From assembly GCF_027052235.1 (NCBI RefSeq), contig NZ_JALUFF010000047.1, positions 50,521 to 114,520 of the forward strand: 64,000 nt of DNA. Reading direction: 5' to 3'. This document shows, in pieces, positions 10,510 to 18,705 of the stretch. Position numbers and translations under genes: made by a program. Numbering within the stretch: position 1 is the stretch's first letter; every line of letters starts with the position of its first letter. The stretch comes from Thermococcus sp. GTDB taxonomy: Archaea > Methanobacteriota_B > Thermococci > Thermococcales > Thermococcaceae. The notes beneath the pieces were generated by a model. That model saw nothing but the letters and a program-made list of their open reading frames with translations, ran no database searches and was not told where the DNA came from.

Positions 10510-10935
10510 ATGGGCGAGATTGAGACGATAGGGTTCCACTACGTTGTTGAGGCGGCCGGTTGCGATCCTGAGATTCTCGGTGACGCTGACAAGATTCGCG
10601 AAATATTCATTGAGGCGGCTAAGATAAGCAACATGGAGGTCAAGTCAAGCTACTTCTTCAAGTTTTCGCCAACAGGGGTCAGCGGCGTGGTTATCGTCGC
10701 CGAGAGTCATATCTCTGTTCACACCTGGCCCGAGAAGGGCTACGCAGCTCTGGACGTCTACACCTGTGGCACCAAGGCAGAACCCGAGAAGGCCGTGGAC
10801 TACATCCTTGAAAAGTTCAGGGCAAAGTACGCCCACGTGAGCGAGATAAAGCGCGGAATCGAGGAGGACGACGAGACCTTCACCCACATGATAATGACTT
10901 GGGAGGAGAGCCTGAGGAAAAACGGAAACGGATAG
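10510..10935 (+). CDS. speH: S-adenosylmethionine decarboxylase proenzyme (pyruvoyl type)
   Basis: This enzyme decarboxylates AdoMet to give the aminopropyl donor for spermidine and longer polyamines. The proenzyme (141 aa) cleaves itself to make the pyruvoyl cofactor. The cleavage site is visible as Glu65-Ser66 in AESHISVHTWPE, and the family residues His71 and Cys86 are in place. The in-frame GTG at 10501 lies inside the ribosome-binding site, so ATG 10510 is the better start. Spermidine synthase (42178-43026) and pyruvoyl arginine decarboxylase (43628-44101) are in the same window but not adjacent. Confidence 0.95.
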   Translation: MGEIETIGFHYVVEAAGCDPEILGDADKIREIFIEAAKISNMEVKSSYFFKFSPTGVSGVVIVAESHISVHTWPEKGYAALDVYTCGTKAEPEKAVDYILEKFRAKYAHVSEIKRGIEEDDETFTHMIMTWEESLRKNGNG

Positions 10936-11484
10936 TCACAGCAGCTTTTCTATCTCCTTCACCCTCTCCAACGCGTCCTTCAGGACTTCCCTGATTTTCT
11001 CAACCTTGGCTTCGAGTTCTTTCTTCTCCTCCTCAAGGGTCTTGACCTTCTCTTCCAGCTCTTTGACTCTGGCCTCAAGCTCCTCCTTCTCCTTCCTGAG
11101 CTTCTCGTACTCCTCCATCGCAACGAGCTGACCGCCTTTAGCTAGAACCTCGATGTTCCTGACGAGCTCGTCGAGCTTGCCCTGCTTTATGAGCTCGTAG
11201 GTTTCTCTGACGAGCTGGCCCGCTTTCGTCTCGCCCTTGAGGTGCTTCCTTATCGTCTGCTCAGTCCTGCCGAGCTCTTCAGCTATCTCGCTGGTTGTCA
11301 TTCCCGCCTTTTCCCTGGCCAGCGCTCCAGCCGCTACCGCTAAGCTGTCAACCCATGTGAGTCTCTCCGCTGGGTCCTTTATCAGCTCTATCACTTCGGG
11401 CCTGAAGAGGGTCGCGAAGAGGAGTATGCTCTCAAGCCTGTGTATCTCCTCCCTTCCGATCGGGTTCAGCGGAACCTCTACCAT
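10936..11484 (-). CDS. HTH and coiled-coil regulatory protein, partner of the KaiC-like ATPase
   Basis: This 182-aa protein has three visible parts. There is an N-terminal helical region starting MVEVPLNPIGREEIHRLE. A helix-turn-helix lies at about residues 62-82 (MTTSEIAEELGRTEQTIRKHL). A long Glu/Lys-rich coiled coil runs from about residue 120 to the end. It directly follows the KaiC-like gene; an in-frame ATG at 11502 overlaps that gene's stop. I prefer the ATG at 11484 because GGAGGTGA lies 5 bases upstream of it. It is likely a DNA-binding or scaffold partner of the ATPase, but the function is not established from sequence. Confidence 0.8.
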   Translation of the reverse strand: MVEVPLNPIGREEIHRLESILLFATLFRPEVIELIKDPAERLTWVDSLAVAAGALAREKAGMTTSEIAEELGRTEQTIRKHLKGETKAGQLVRETYELIKQGKLDELVRNIEVLAKGGQLVAMEEYEKLRKEKEELEARVKELEEKVKTLEEEKKELEAKVEKIREVLKDALERVKEIEKLL

Positions 11485-11498
11485 CTCCATCACCTCCT

Positions 11499-12242
11499 TC
11501 ATAGTTCAACAACAGTTTTCCTTTTGAGAACCTTGTCCGGGTAAACGACTATCCCCTTGTCGGTGATCTCGAAGGGGTGCCTCCTCATGGAGTGACTAGT
11601 TCCGCGCATCTTCCAGACTATCAGCGAGCGCTTGAGCTCGCCGTCTATCTCGTCGAGGTCGAGCCTTATTATGCCGTCAACGCCGTGCTCAACACCGGGC
11701 CCGCCGAAACCGCGCTCGCCGACGCTTATCTGGCTGACGAAGATGCTGGTAACTCCAAGTCCGGCGAGAACCCTCTTGAGCTGCATCACTATGCCCCTCG
11801 CGAGGGCCGGCTTGTTGATGTAGAGCGTCGTAACGGAGTCAATCACAACGCGCTTGGCGTTTATCTCCCTGATAGCCGTCCTGAGGACGTCTATGAACTC
11901 CCTGAGGTCTGTTAAGTCGTGGACTATGTACTTCTCGTACTCCTTACTCTTTCCTATGCCCGCGGTAAAGGCATCCACCATTGCGAACAGCCCTTTCTCC
12001 TCGTATTTCCGGACGTCCCAGCCGAACTGGGCCATGTTCTGCCTGACCTGAACCGGGTGCTCCTCCAGAGCCACGTAGATTCCGGGCTCACCCATCTGGA
12101 GGCCGTTCCAGAGGAACTGCTGGGAGAATATCGTCTTCCCAGTTCCGGGTCCACCGCTGAGCAGAACAACGTTTCGCTCTGGAATCCCCCCGTGAAGTAT
12201 CTCGTCCATTCCGGGGATTCCGGTCTTTACCCTCTTGACCAT
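11499..12242 (-). CDS. KaiC-like RecA-superfamily ATPase
   Basis: This is a single-domain KaiC/RadA-type ATPase (247 aa). Walker A GGPGTGKT lies at residues 30-37, and a Walker B-like strand reads [10 protein letters not shown]. The opening [26 protein letters not shown] is characteristic of the archaeal KaiC-domain family. It is not the two-domain clock KaiC. Start ATG 12242 is preceded by GGGGGTGA; the in-frame GTG at 12251 lies within that site. It forms a two-gene unit with the downstream HTH coiled-coil protein. Its role in archaea is mostly unknown; signalling or regulation is an inference. Confidence 0.88.
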   Translation of the reverse strand: MVKRVKTGIPGMDEILHGGIPERNVVLLSGGPGTGKTIFSQQFLWNGLQMGEPGIYVALEEHPVQVRQNMAQFGWDVRKYEEKGLFAMVDAFTAGIGKSKEYEKYIVHDLTDLREFIDVLRTAIREINAKRVVIDSVTTLYINKPALARGIVMQLKRVLAGLGVTSIFVSQISVGERGFGGPGVEHGVDGIIRLDLDEIDGELKRSLIVWKMRGTSHSMRRHPFEITDKGIVVYPDKVLKRKTVVEL

Positions 12243-12259
12243 GAGCGTCACCCCCTTTA

Positions 12260-12306
12260 GTAACCTTTTGTTACCATAGGCTCTAACGCAAAAGGGCTTA
12301 AAAAGG
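12260..12306 (-). promoter_or_regulatory. Promoter and candidate operator of the KaiC-like/HTH operon
   Basis: On the minus strand the TATA box CCTTTTTAAGC lies at 12296-12306, placing transcription start near 12272. The inverted repeat GTAAC-CTTTT-GTTAC at 12260-12274 lies on the predicted start site. A third GTAACC-type half site overlaps the upstream edge of the TATA box (12305-12310). This is the usual position for an archaeal repressor. The HTH protein of the same operon is the obvious candidate binder, by inference only. Confidence 0.45.
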
Positions 12307-12393
12307 TTACGTTGGGTAAGAAAAACGCCTCAGACTTAGGTGGGGCTGTTGAATCAAAGCAACGACTGGAGTGTAGAGACAGAAAAAGGGCTC

Positions 12394-12471
12394 TGGCGGG
12401 CCGGGCGGGATTCGAACCCGCGACCACGGGGTTAAAAGCCCCGCGCTCTAACCAGGCTGAGCTACCGGCCC
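12394..12471 (-). tRNA. tRNA-Lys (anticodon UUU), CCA encoded
   Basis: Read on the minus strand, the acceptor stem GGGCCGG pairs with CCGGCCC and is followed by G and an encoded CCA. The D stem GCTC/GAGC and the anticodon stem CGGGG/CCCCG are intact. The seven-base loop CTTTTAA gives anticodon TTT, so the tRNA charges lysine. The T arm is GCGGG-TTCGAAT-CCCGC. No intron is present. A TATA-like ACTTATAAG lies about 30 bp upstream, near 12500. Confidence 0.97.
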
Positions 12472-12519
12472 ATGCCCGCTTTGGGTAAATTCCGAGAGCC
12501 TTATAAGTTTTGTCCCGCT

Positions 12520-13683
12520 TCAGCGGGCGTGTATCTCAACTATGTCCCCGTCCTCAAGGACGTGGTCTGCCCCAACCCTCTGGCCCGGGAACTTAACGCT
12601 CTTTCCCCACACCCTTGCATAGCGGAAGTTCTTGGCGAAGTCCTTGTGTATCCTCTCGGCGAGATCCATAACCGTTGAGCCCTTCTTTAGTGCAACCGGC
12701 GGATAAGCTGGCTCCTCCCCGGGACTCTTCGTGAAGACCCTGATTATTCCGGCGAGCTCGTAGAGTTCGTCCTTGAGCTTGTCGAGGTTTATCTTCCTCC
12801 TCGCCGAGACGGGGACTATCTTAAACCGGTCTCCATAGGTCTTGATAAGCCTCTCGTAGTTCTCCTTACTGCCCGGGGCGTCGCCTTTGTTGGCCACGAT
12901 TATCGCCCTCTTCCACACGAGGCTCTCGTCGAGGGCATCGGCGAACTCCTCAAGGGTGACGGGCTCCTTTACGGTTATCTCTGCCGAGTGGATTCTCTCC
13001 TCACGGAGCATCCGCATGACTTCCCTCATGTCGCCCTTTATGTTCTCAGAGCCGTTGATGACTATTCCCCCGCTGGCGGTTCTCTTTATCTCGACCCTCG
13101 GCTTTCTCTTGTTGACCTTGATTCCAGCCCTCTCGAACTCCCTCAGAAGAATTTCCATCTGCTTCACCGGGTCCTGCGAGAGGTCTACGACGATTGCTAT
13201 CGCATCTGCGTTCCTTATCACGCTGAGCAGCTGGGGGCCCATTCCCTTTCCGAGAGCGGCGCCTTCCACAAGCCCCGGGACTTCAACCAGCTGTATCTGG
13301 ACGTCCTTGTGGTGCATCATGCCCGGTATTGGCTCGACGGTCGTGAAGGCGTAGTTAGCGACGTCGACGTCCGCGTTTGTGAGTGCCTTCAGGAGCGAGC
13401 TCTTCCCGACGTTTGGAAGCCCCGCTAAGACTATCTGGGCAGCACCTTCCTTCCTGACGCTGAAGGAGTAGCCACCGCCCTTCTTCTGTGCCCTCTGTTT
13501 TTCCAGTTCCCTTCTAAGCTCGGCGAGCTTCCTCTTTATCTGGAGCCGGAGCTTCTCGGTTCCCTTGTGCTTTGGAACCGTGGCGTACATTTTCTCAAGT
13601 GCCCTGATTTTCTCGGGTATCGTCTTTGCGTTCCTGTACTCCTCTTCGGCCGCTAGATACTCAGCCGTGACGTTCGTTGGCAT
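12520..13683 (-). CDS. DRG-type (OBG/DRG family) GTP-binding protein with TGS domain
   Basis: This is a 387-aa translation-associated GTPase of the developmentally regulated GTP-binding protein class, found in archaea and eukaryotes. The N-terminal helical region spans residues 1-70. The G1 motif GLPNVGKSS lies at 88-96, with DLSQDPVKQ and the G4-like NKGD following. The helical S5D2L-like insertion is present. A C-terminal TGS domain ends GADHVLEDGDIVEIHAR. Start ATG follows GGGGGTGA. It is transcribed divergently from the Lrp/AsnC gene. Confidence 0.93.
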   Translation of the reverse strand: MPTNVTAEYLAAEEEYRNAKTIPEKIRALEKMYATVPKHKGTEKLRLQIKRKLAELRRELEKQRAQKKGGGYSFSVRKEGAAQIVLAGLPNVGKSSLLKALTNADVDVANYAFTTVEPIPGMMHHKDVQIQLVEVPGLVEGAALGKGMGPQLLSVIRNADAIAIVVDLSQDPVKQMEILLREFERAGIKVNKRKPRVEIKRTASGGIVINGSENIKGDMREVMRMLREERIHSAEITVKEPVTLEEFADALDESLVWKRAIIVANKGDAPGSKENYERLIKTYGDRFKIVPVSARRKINLDKLKDELYELAGIIRVFTKSPGEEPAYPPVALKKGSTVMDLAERIHKDFAKNFRYARVWGKSVKFPGQRVGADHVLEDGDIVEIHAR

Positions 13684-13796
13684 CGCTGTTCACCCCCGGC
13701 CGGACTAAAAGACGAACGGCCTTTTATAAACGTATGGTCGCTCTAAATCGGCAAATTTTTAAGGACTTTCGAAAATTTTCCATGACGGTGGTGGAG

Positions 13797-14252
13797 ATGA
13801 CCAGAAGTGGTCTCGACGAAATTGACCGGAAGATACTCGCGATCCTCCAGAAGAACAGCAGAACTCCCCTCCGCGAGATATCGAAGGAGGTCGGCCTGGC
13901 CGAGTCAACCATATACGAGCGCATAAAGAAGCTGAAGGAGAAGGGCATCATAAGGAAGTTCACGGTTATACTCGACCCGGAGGCTCTGGGCTTCAGAATT
14001 TTGTCCTTCGTCCTCATTAAGGCCCGGGCCGGGATGTATTCCCACGTCGCCGAGGAGCTTATGAGGTATCCCGAGATAGTGGAGGTCTACGAGACCACAG
14101 GGGACTACGACATGCTCATCAAGATAAGGACGCGCAGCAGCGAGGAGCTCAACGACTTCCTCGACAGGATTGGGGAGATAGAGGGAGTTGACTCAACGCA
14201 TACCATGGTCGTCCTCAAAACCCATAAGGAGACGACCGAACTGCCTCTCTGA
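13797..14252 (+). CDS. Lrp/AsnC family transcriptional regulator
   Basis: This is a 151-aa feast/famine regulator. The N-terminal winged helix reads LDEIDRKILAILQKNSRTPLREISKEVGLAESTIYERIKKL (given here by its ends). A RAM ligand-binding domain from about residue 68 contains the family pattern TGDYDMLIKI. The TATA box AATTTTTAA at about 13754-13762 predicts transcription start near 13782, where an upstream in-frame ATG lies. The GGTGGTG site favours ATG 13797, giving the usual family length. The effector amino acid and targets are not evident. Confidence 0.92.
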   Translation: MTRSGLDEIDRKILAILQKNSRTPLREISKEVGLAESTIYERIKKLKEKGIIRKFTVILDPEALGFRILSFVLIKARAGMYSHVAEELMRYPEIVEVYETTGDYDMLIKIRTRSSEELNDFLDRIGEIEGVDSTHTMVVLKTHKETTELPL

Positions 14253-14309
14253 ACGTTTTTGTCCAGTTAGGGTTATAAATGTCCTCTCCAATTTTTCCCG
14301 GGTGATACC

Positions 14310-14810
14310 ATGAAGGTGCTGTTTCTGAGTGCGGACCAGTTTGAGGACGTTGAGCTGATTTATCCGCTCCACAGGATTAGGGAAGAGGGCCATGAGGTCT
14401 ACGTTGCCAGCTTTGAAAGGGGAACGATAACGGGGAAGCACGGCTATCCAGTGAAGGTCGACCTGACCTTTGAGGAGGTAGACTCGGATGAGTTCGATGC
14501 ACTTGTCCTCCCTGGTGGGAGGGCTCCCGAGAGGGTCAGGCTGAGCGAGAAGGCCGTGATGATAGCCAGGAAAATGTTCGAGGACGGAAAGCCCGTCGCG
14601 AGCATCTGCCACGGACCGCAGATACTCATCTCTGCCGGGGTTCTCAAGGGCAGGAAGGGAACCAGCTACATCGGCATAAGGGACGACCTGATCAACGCCG
14701 GCGTCGAGTGGGTTGACGAGCCCGTCGTTGTCGACGGCAACTGGGTCAGCTCAAGGCATCCCGGTGACCTCTACGCCTGGATGAGGGAGTTCGTTAAGCT
14801 CCTTCGCTAA
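14310..14810 (+). CDS. pfpI: PfpI/DJ-1 family intracellular protease
   Basis: This is a 166-aa protein of the PfpI endopeptidase family, which in Pyrococcus forms ring-shaped hexamers. The catalytic residues are in place: Cys100 with His101 in ASICHGPQ, and Glu15 from the neighbouring-subunit motif FEDVE. Length is exactly that of the Pyrococcus homologue. It is monocistronic, with TATA box GTTATAAATG near 14269-14278 and a GGGTGA ribosome-binding site. Related DJ-1 proteins also act as glyoxalases or deglycases. Confidence 0.95.
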   Translation: MKVLFLSADQFEDVELIYPLHRIREEGHEVYVASFERGTITGKHGYPVKVDLTFEEVDSDEFDALVLPGGRAPERVRLSEKAVMIARKMFEDGKPVASICHGPQILISAGVLKGRKGTSYIGIRDDLINAGVEWVDEPVVVDGNWVSSRHPGDLYAWMREFVKLLR

Positions 14811-14857
14811 TCCCAATTTTTAAATACCTCCACCCGTAGAAAACATCGGTGGGGGAA

Positions 14858-15253
14858 ATGGAGAAGAGACTGAGGCGCTCAAGGAAAGACAGGATTCTCT
14901 TCGGGGTTCTCGGTGGAATAGCCGAGTACTTTGATCTCGACCCAACCCTCGTCAGGCTGTTCTTCATACTGCTCTTCGTCTTCTACCCTGTGCAGATGAC
15001 CCTCCTCTACCTCCTCGCGGCTTTCGTCATCCCCGAGGAAAAGAACGGGGAGGAGAGTGATGATTTCATAGACGAAGCCAGCAGAAAGCTCAGGGAGGGC
15101 TCCGGGAACCTCAAGCTCCTCGCGATAGTTCTCATAGCCTTTGGACTCGTGCTCCTTATGAGACCCATCGTGCCGGTTACCATTGACAGGACAACCGCTG
15201 TCGCGCTAGGCCTGCTCATCCTGGGTGTTCTGCTCCTCCTGAGGGGTGATTGA
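14858..15253 (+). CDS. PspC-domain membrane protein
   Basis: This is a 131-aa protein with an N-terminal PspC domain. A basic start (MEKRLRRSRKDRILFGVLGG) is followed by IAEYFDLDPTLVRLFFILL and a first membrane segment. A charged linker precedes two more hydrophobic segments near the C-terminus. PspC proteins take part in envelope stress responses in bacteria; the archaeal role is unknown. GTG 14849 is possible, but ATG 14858 fits the ribosome-binding site. It is the first of three close or overlapping genes. Confidence 0.85.
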   Translation: MEKRLRRSRKDRILFGVLGGIAEYFDLDPTLVRLFFILLFVFYPVQMTLLYLLAAFVIPEEKNGEESDDFIDEASRKLREGSGNLKLLAIVLIAFGLVLLMRPIVPVTIDRTTAVALGLLILGVLLLLRGD

Positions 15254-15254
15254 G

Positions 15255-15482
15255 GTGAGAACCGCTGGAGTGCTTCTCGTCTTAATCGGCATTGCGTTGC
15301 TCCTCCTCCAGTTCAGACCGGCTTTCCTTGAGCCCCTCAGGGTTTACGCCCCCTACATCAAGGGTGCCTTCTGGGGTGTCACCTTCATCGCGGGTGGCCT
15401 TTACCTCCTCGCCAGGGGCTTCTGGAGAAAGCTCGTGCTTTTCCTCTACCTCCTCTACCTAGTCATATATCTGGTGGTGTGA
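15255..15482 (+). CDS. Small integral membrane protein
   Basis: This is a 75-aa protein with two or three hydrophobic helices (VLLVLIGIALLLLQFRP, GVTFIAGGLYLLARGF, and LVLFLYLLYLVIYLVV). No enzyme motif is visible. A GTG at 15255 follows GAGGGGTGA at normal spacing and lies 1 bp past the PspC gene stop; an earlier GTG at 15246 would overlap it. The stop directly abuts the start of the next gene. It probably functions with the PspC protein, judged only by gene order. Confidence 0.75.
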   Translation: MRTAGVLLVLIGIALLLLQFRPAFLEPLRVYAPYIKGAFWGVTFIAGGLYLLARGFWRKLVLFLYLLYLVIYLVV

Positions 15483-16406
15483 ATGGAGCGGTGGGAGATA
15501 GTCAGGGCCTTCATAACGGGCCCCCTGGTTGAAGTTGCCCTGCCGAAGCCCGGCAACGTTAACAGGTTTGCCGACTTCGAGGACTTGAGCATCTACAACT
15601 TCCTCGTCTCTTACCCGGCGCTGGTGGGCATATATCACGAAACCGTCAGGAGGGGGGAGCTTATACGCTCCGGGGTTCTCTCTCCAGCCGAGGCTGGCAT
15701 CGGGGAGCTCATAAGGAGGGGCGCAGAGGCCACGAGGCGCGTTCAGTCGGGAAACCCGAACTTCGGGGTTCTCGTGCTCTCTATACCACTGATTGCCGGC
15801 CTCGCCCTCACGAGGAAGCTGAGGGAAGGGGGAGAGAAGGCGAGGCTTCTCATTGAGGAATCCAGCGTCAGGGACACTATGGAGCTTTACCGGGCCATAA
15901 GGATTCTTGAGCCCAAGGGAATACCTAGGGGGGTTAAGTACGACGTCTACTCCGAGAGCGCCTTTGAGGAGCTCTTCAGGGACAGGGTCAACCTGATGAA
16001 GCTGGCCGGACTCAGCTGTGCAAGGGAGATGGTCTTCTGTGAGTGGCTGAACTCCTATGAGGTGACCTACTGGGCCTTCTCTAGAATTCTCCAGCTGGCG
16101 AACGAGATGCCCCTTGAGGAGGCCTCAATAAAGCTCTTCCTTGAGTTGCTGGCTGAGAGGGGGGACACTCTGATCCGGAGAAAGGCGGGAGAAGCCGAGG
16201 AACTGCTCGTCAGGGAAAAGGCCAGGGAAGTCCTTGAGGGAAAGCTATCACTTGAGGAGTTCGACGCATTCCTCAGGGAGAAGGGCGACCTCAGGAATCC
16301 GGGGAGCGTGGCCGACCTAGTTGCCATCGCCCTAAGTCTTGTCTTCCTGAGCGGTGCGAAAGTTAAGATGAGGAACGGGAGGGCCTGGCTCACGGCACGA
16401 CCCTGA
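15483..16406 (+). CDS. CitG/MdcB family (triphosphoribosyl-dephospho-CoA synthase-like) protein
   Basis: This 307-aa protein belongs to the CitG family. Bacterial members make the prosthetic-group precursor of citrate lyase or malonate decarboxylase from ATP and dephospho-CoA. Recognisable features are LPKPGNVNRFADFEDLSIYNFL near residue 20 and GNPNFGVLVLSIPLI near 100, given here by their key residues. No citrate lyase or malonate decarboxylase gene is in the window, so the substrate here is open. The ATG follows the preceding stop with no gap. Confidence 0.75.
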   Translation: MERWEIVRAFITGPLVEVALPKPGNVNRFADFEDLSIYNFLVSYPALVGIYHETVRRGELIRSGVLSPAEAGIGELIRRGAEATRRVQSGNPNFGVLVLSIPLIAGLALTRKLREGGEKARLLIEESSVRDTMELYRAIRILEPKGIPRGVKYDVYSESAFEELFRDRVNLMKLAGLSCAREMVFCEWLNSYEVTYWAFSRILQLANEMPLEEASIKLFLELLAERGDTLIRRKAGEAEELLVREKAREVLEGKLSLEEFDAFLREKGDLRNPGSVADLVAIALSLVFLSGAKVKMRNGRAWLTARP

Positions 16407-16677
16407 ACCTCTTCGCGGAGTTTTCGTAGCCGAGGACTTTGCTGTCAACGACGAGGGCGTCCTTACCGAACTCGTCAACCACCCTGACCGGAAGGCCTGA
16501 GAGCTCGGCCACCTCCTCGTCCCCGCCAAACTCTTCGTTCACCTGCTCCCTTATGAACTCGTAGGCTTCCCTGCCGACTATGACGACGTCGGGCTCGTAG
16601 CCCTCAAGCTTGAGTTCGTTGGCCTTCTCCTCAATCGAGCTGAGTATCCTTATCAGGTCTCCCCTCACTTCGAACAC
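16390..16677 (-). CDS. Conserved hypothetical protein (DUF1884-like)
   Basis: This is a 95-aa alpha/beta protein reading MFEVRGDLIRILSSIEEKANELKLEGYEPDVVIVGREAYEF at its start (key residues RGDLIRIL...GREAYEF). This resembles a small Pyrococcus family known only as DUF1884. It uses a GTG start, chosen to match the family length. The 3' end overlaps the CitG-like gene by 17 bp tail to tail. A TATA-like GCCTTAAATTC lies upstream on the minus strand. Confidence 0.7.
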   Translation of the reverse strand: MFEVRGDLIRILSSIEEKANELKLEGYEPDVVIVGREAYEFIREQVNEEFGGDEEVAELSGLPVRVVDEFGKDALVVDSKVLGYENSAKRFRVVP

Positions 16678-16715
16678 CTGAGGGAGTTTTCGGGGTTGAA
16701 TTTAAGGCTTTCTGG

Positions 16716-17351
16716 TCAGAGGCCGAAGGCGCCCTTGATGCCGTTTATCGTCATCTGGACGGCCATCGAGGTCAGTATGAGTCCCATCATCCTCGTCATG
16801 ACCTTGATTCCCACACGACCCAGCTTGGCCTTTATCCTGTTGGCGGAGCACAGGACGAGCCATACGGTCAGGCCGATGAGGATTATGGATGCTATCACCA
16901 CCGCCTTCTCCGGTACTGTTGAGGTTCCTGCCATGTAGAGCATCACCGTCGTTATCGCGCCGGGTCCCGAAATCAGGGGTATCGCGAGCGGGATTATGGC
17001 GACTTCCTCAAGGGTAACGGCATCCTCATCGAGCTCCTCCTCACTGCTTATCTTTACCGTGGAGAGCTTCCCGGAGAGCATTTCCATGGCCATTTTGAAG
17101 AGCAGTATCCCACCGGCTATCGAGAAGGCGTCAATGCTGGAGCCAAAGAACTTGAATATCCACTGCCCGATGAGGGCGAAAACAAGGAGCGTCGCTATGA
17201 CCGTCACAGAAGTTTTTCTTGCTATCTCCCGCCTCTCCCGCCAGCCGAGGTCGTGGGTCACGCTGAGGAACACCGGGACGGCTCCTATGGGGTTCGTTAT
17301 GGCGAAGAGACCGCCGTAGATGATTATGAGGTATTTGGCAAGCCCTATCAC
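16716..17351 (-). CDS. snatA: MarC/SnatA family neutral amino acid transporter
   Basis: This is a 211-aa integral membrane protein with six predicted helices and the MarC hallmarks: NPIGAVPVFLSVT near residue 20 and IPLAIPLISGPGAITTVML near 115 (key residues NPxGxxP and PLxxGPGAI). A member from Thermococcus transports small neutral amino acids such as glycine and alanine, which supports this call. It uses a GTG start after GGTGAT. It stands alone between DUF1884 and OsmC. Confidence 0.88.
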   Translation of the reverse strand: MIGLAKYLIIIYGGLFAITNPIGAVPVFLSVTHDLGWRERREIARKTSVTVIATLLVFALIGQWIFKFFGSSIDAFSIAGGILLFKMAMEMLSGKLSTVKISSEEELDEDAVTLEEVAIIPLAIPLISGPGAITTVMLYMAGTSTVPEKAVVIASIILIGLTVWLVLCSANRIKAKLGRVGIKVMTRMMGLILTSMAVQMTINGIKGAFGL

Positions 17352-17390
17352 GGTATCACCGAACCGGCCGGAGGAGGGGAGGTTAAAAAG

Positions 17391-17804
17391 TTAACCCTTC
17401 CCCGGGACGACCTCAAGCGAGTACGTCAACTCAGCACCGCTGAGCTTCATGTGGGCGCTCGCAGAGCAGTACTTGTCCTGGCTCAGCTCTATGGCTCTTC
17501 TGGCTTTCTCCTCCCTAACCCTCCCGTAAATCCTGTAGTGGATGTGAACCCTTGTGTAAACCTGCGGGTGCTCCTCCCGCCTCTCACCGCTTATCTCCAC
17601 CTCAAGGCCCTCTATGGGCTCGCGCATCTTCTTGAGTATCGCCACAACATCGTAGGCAGTGCATCCGGCGACGCTCAGGAGAAGGAGGCGCATCGGGCTT
17701 ATACCGCCCTCCCCGAGTATGACCGAGCACTTGTCTCCCTCAATCCTGCCTATGAACTGGTAGTCCCTGAACCACTCCACCCTTCCCTTTATCGGCTCCC
17801 CCAC
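17391..17804 (-). CDS. OsmC/Ohr family peroxide-detoxification protein
   Basis: This is a 137-aa OsmC-type thiol peroxidase homologue. The two redox cysteines are visible in SVAGCTAYDVV and DKYCSASAHM. The reading frame extends upstream into the divergent radical SAM gene. The GTG at 17804 gives the usual length and follows GGTGGT. A second GTG at 17813 is close to the start of transcription expected from the TATA-like CTTTTAAAG near 17834-17842. Peroxide reduction is inferred from the family. Confidence 0.85.
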   Translation of the reverse strand: MGEPIKGRVEWFRDYQFIGRIEGDKCSVILGEGGISPMRLLLLSVAGCTAYDVVAILKKMREPIEGLEVEISGERREEHPQVYTRVHIHYRIYGRVREEKARRAIELSQDKYCSASAHMKLSGAELTYSLEVVPGKG

Positions 17805-17862
17805 TTCGACCACCAGAGATAGTGAGGAAAGCCCTTTAAAAGCCCTCTCCAAAGGGTTAAGC

Positions 17863-18705
17863 ATGTACATAAGGCCCTTCGACCCATGGAAGTCGAAGCT
17901 CTGCACCTGCCCCTTCAAATACACCCTGAACGTCTACACCGGTTGCGACCACGCGTGCGTTTACTGCTACATAACGAGCTACATTCCAAAGGCCTTCAAA
18001 GTCAGAACCAAGGAGAGCCTTCTCCCCAAGCTGGAGAGGGAACTCAGAAAGTTCGACAAACGTTATATCATAGCACTTTCCTACTCCTCGGATCCGTATC
18101 CAACGGTTGAGCGGGAACTGGGAATCACGAGGAAGGTTCTCCAGCTCTTCAAACGCTACGACGTCAGGTGCCTCCTCCTGACCAAGTCTGACATCTTTGA
18201 GCGGGATATAGATCTTCTGAATGAGCTCAAGTGCGCCGTTGGGGTGACCGTTACAACCGTTGACGAGGCCAAGGCGAGGCTCCTTGAGCCGAACGCCCCC
18301 TCTCCAAAGGCCAGGATTAGGGCACTGAGGAAGGCCAAGGAAGCCGGAATTCCGGTTTACGCGCGCATAGACCCGATAATCCCCTTCTACACATGGGAGG
18401 ACTTCGACGAAACCCTCTCCAACCTCGACTTCGTTAGCCATATAACGGTCTCCACGCTAAAGCTGAGGCCTGACTCGAAGAAGAGAATGTTCGCGAAGTT
18501 TCCAGGCCTTATGGAGAAACTCTGGCCCCTTTACGAACGGGGAGAGAGGATTGGTGGCTACTACTACCTCCCCAAAGAGCTCAGGTTTAAAATACTCAGG
18601 GAGGCGGAGAAAAAGATACTGGGGAAGGGAATCACGTTTGGCTCATGTCGGGAGGGCTACCGCTCGTTTCCGAGCTGTGATGGTTCTCACCTCGTTCCCC
18701 GCTGA
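17863..18705 (+). CDS. Radical SAM protein of the SPL (spore photolyase-like, SplB) family
   Basis: This 280-aa protein has the radical SAM 4Fe-4S motif CDHACVYCY (Cys-x3-Cys-x2-Cys) near residue 30. It has the family's SYSSDPYPTVE stretch and a partial TIM barrel. The COG1533 class is common in archaea, and most members have unknown substrates; true photolyase activity should not be assumed. Further cysteines near the C-terminus (GSCREGYRSFPSC) might bind a cofactor. The last 74 bp are also coding on the opposite strand. It is divergent from osmC, with a short shared promoter region. Confidence 0.85.
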   Translation: MYIRPFDPWKSKLCTCPFKYTLNVYTGCDHACVYCYITSYIPKAFKVRTKESLLPKLERELRKFDKRYIIALSYSSDPYPTVERELGITRKVLQLFKRYDVRCLLLTKSDIFERDIDLLNELKCAVGVTVTTVDEAKARLLEPNAPSPKARIRALRKAKEAGIPVYARIDPIIPFYTWEDFDETLSNLDFVSHITVSTLKLRPDSKKRMFAKFPGLMEKLWPLYERGERIGGYYYLPKELRFKILREAEKKILGKGITFGSCREGYRSFPSCDGSHLVPR

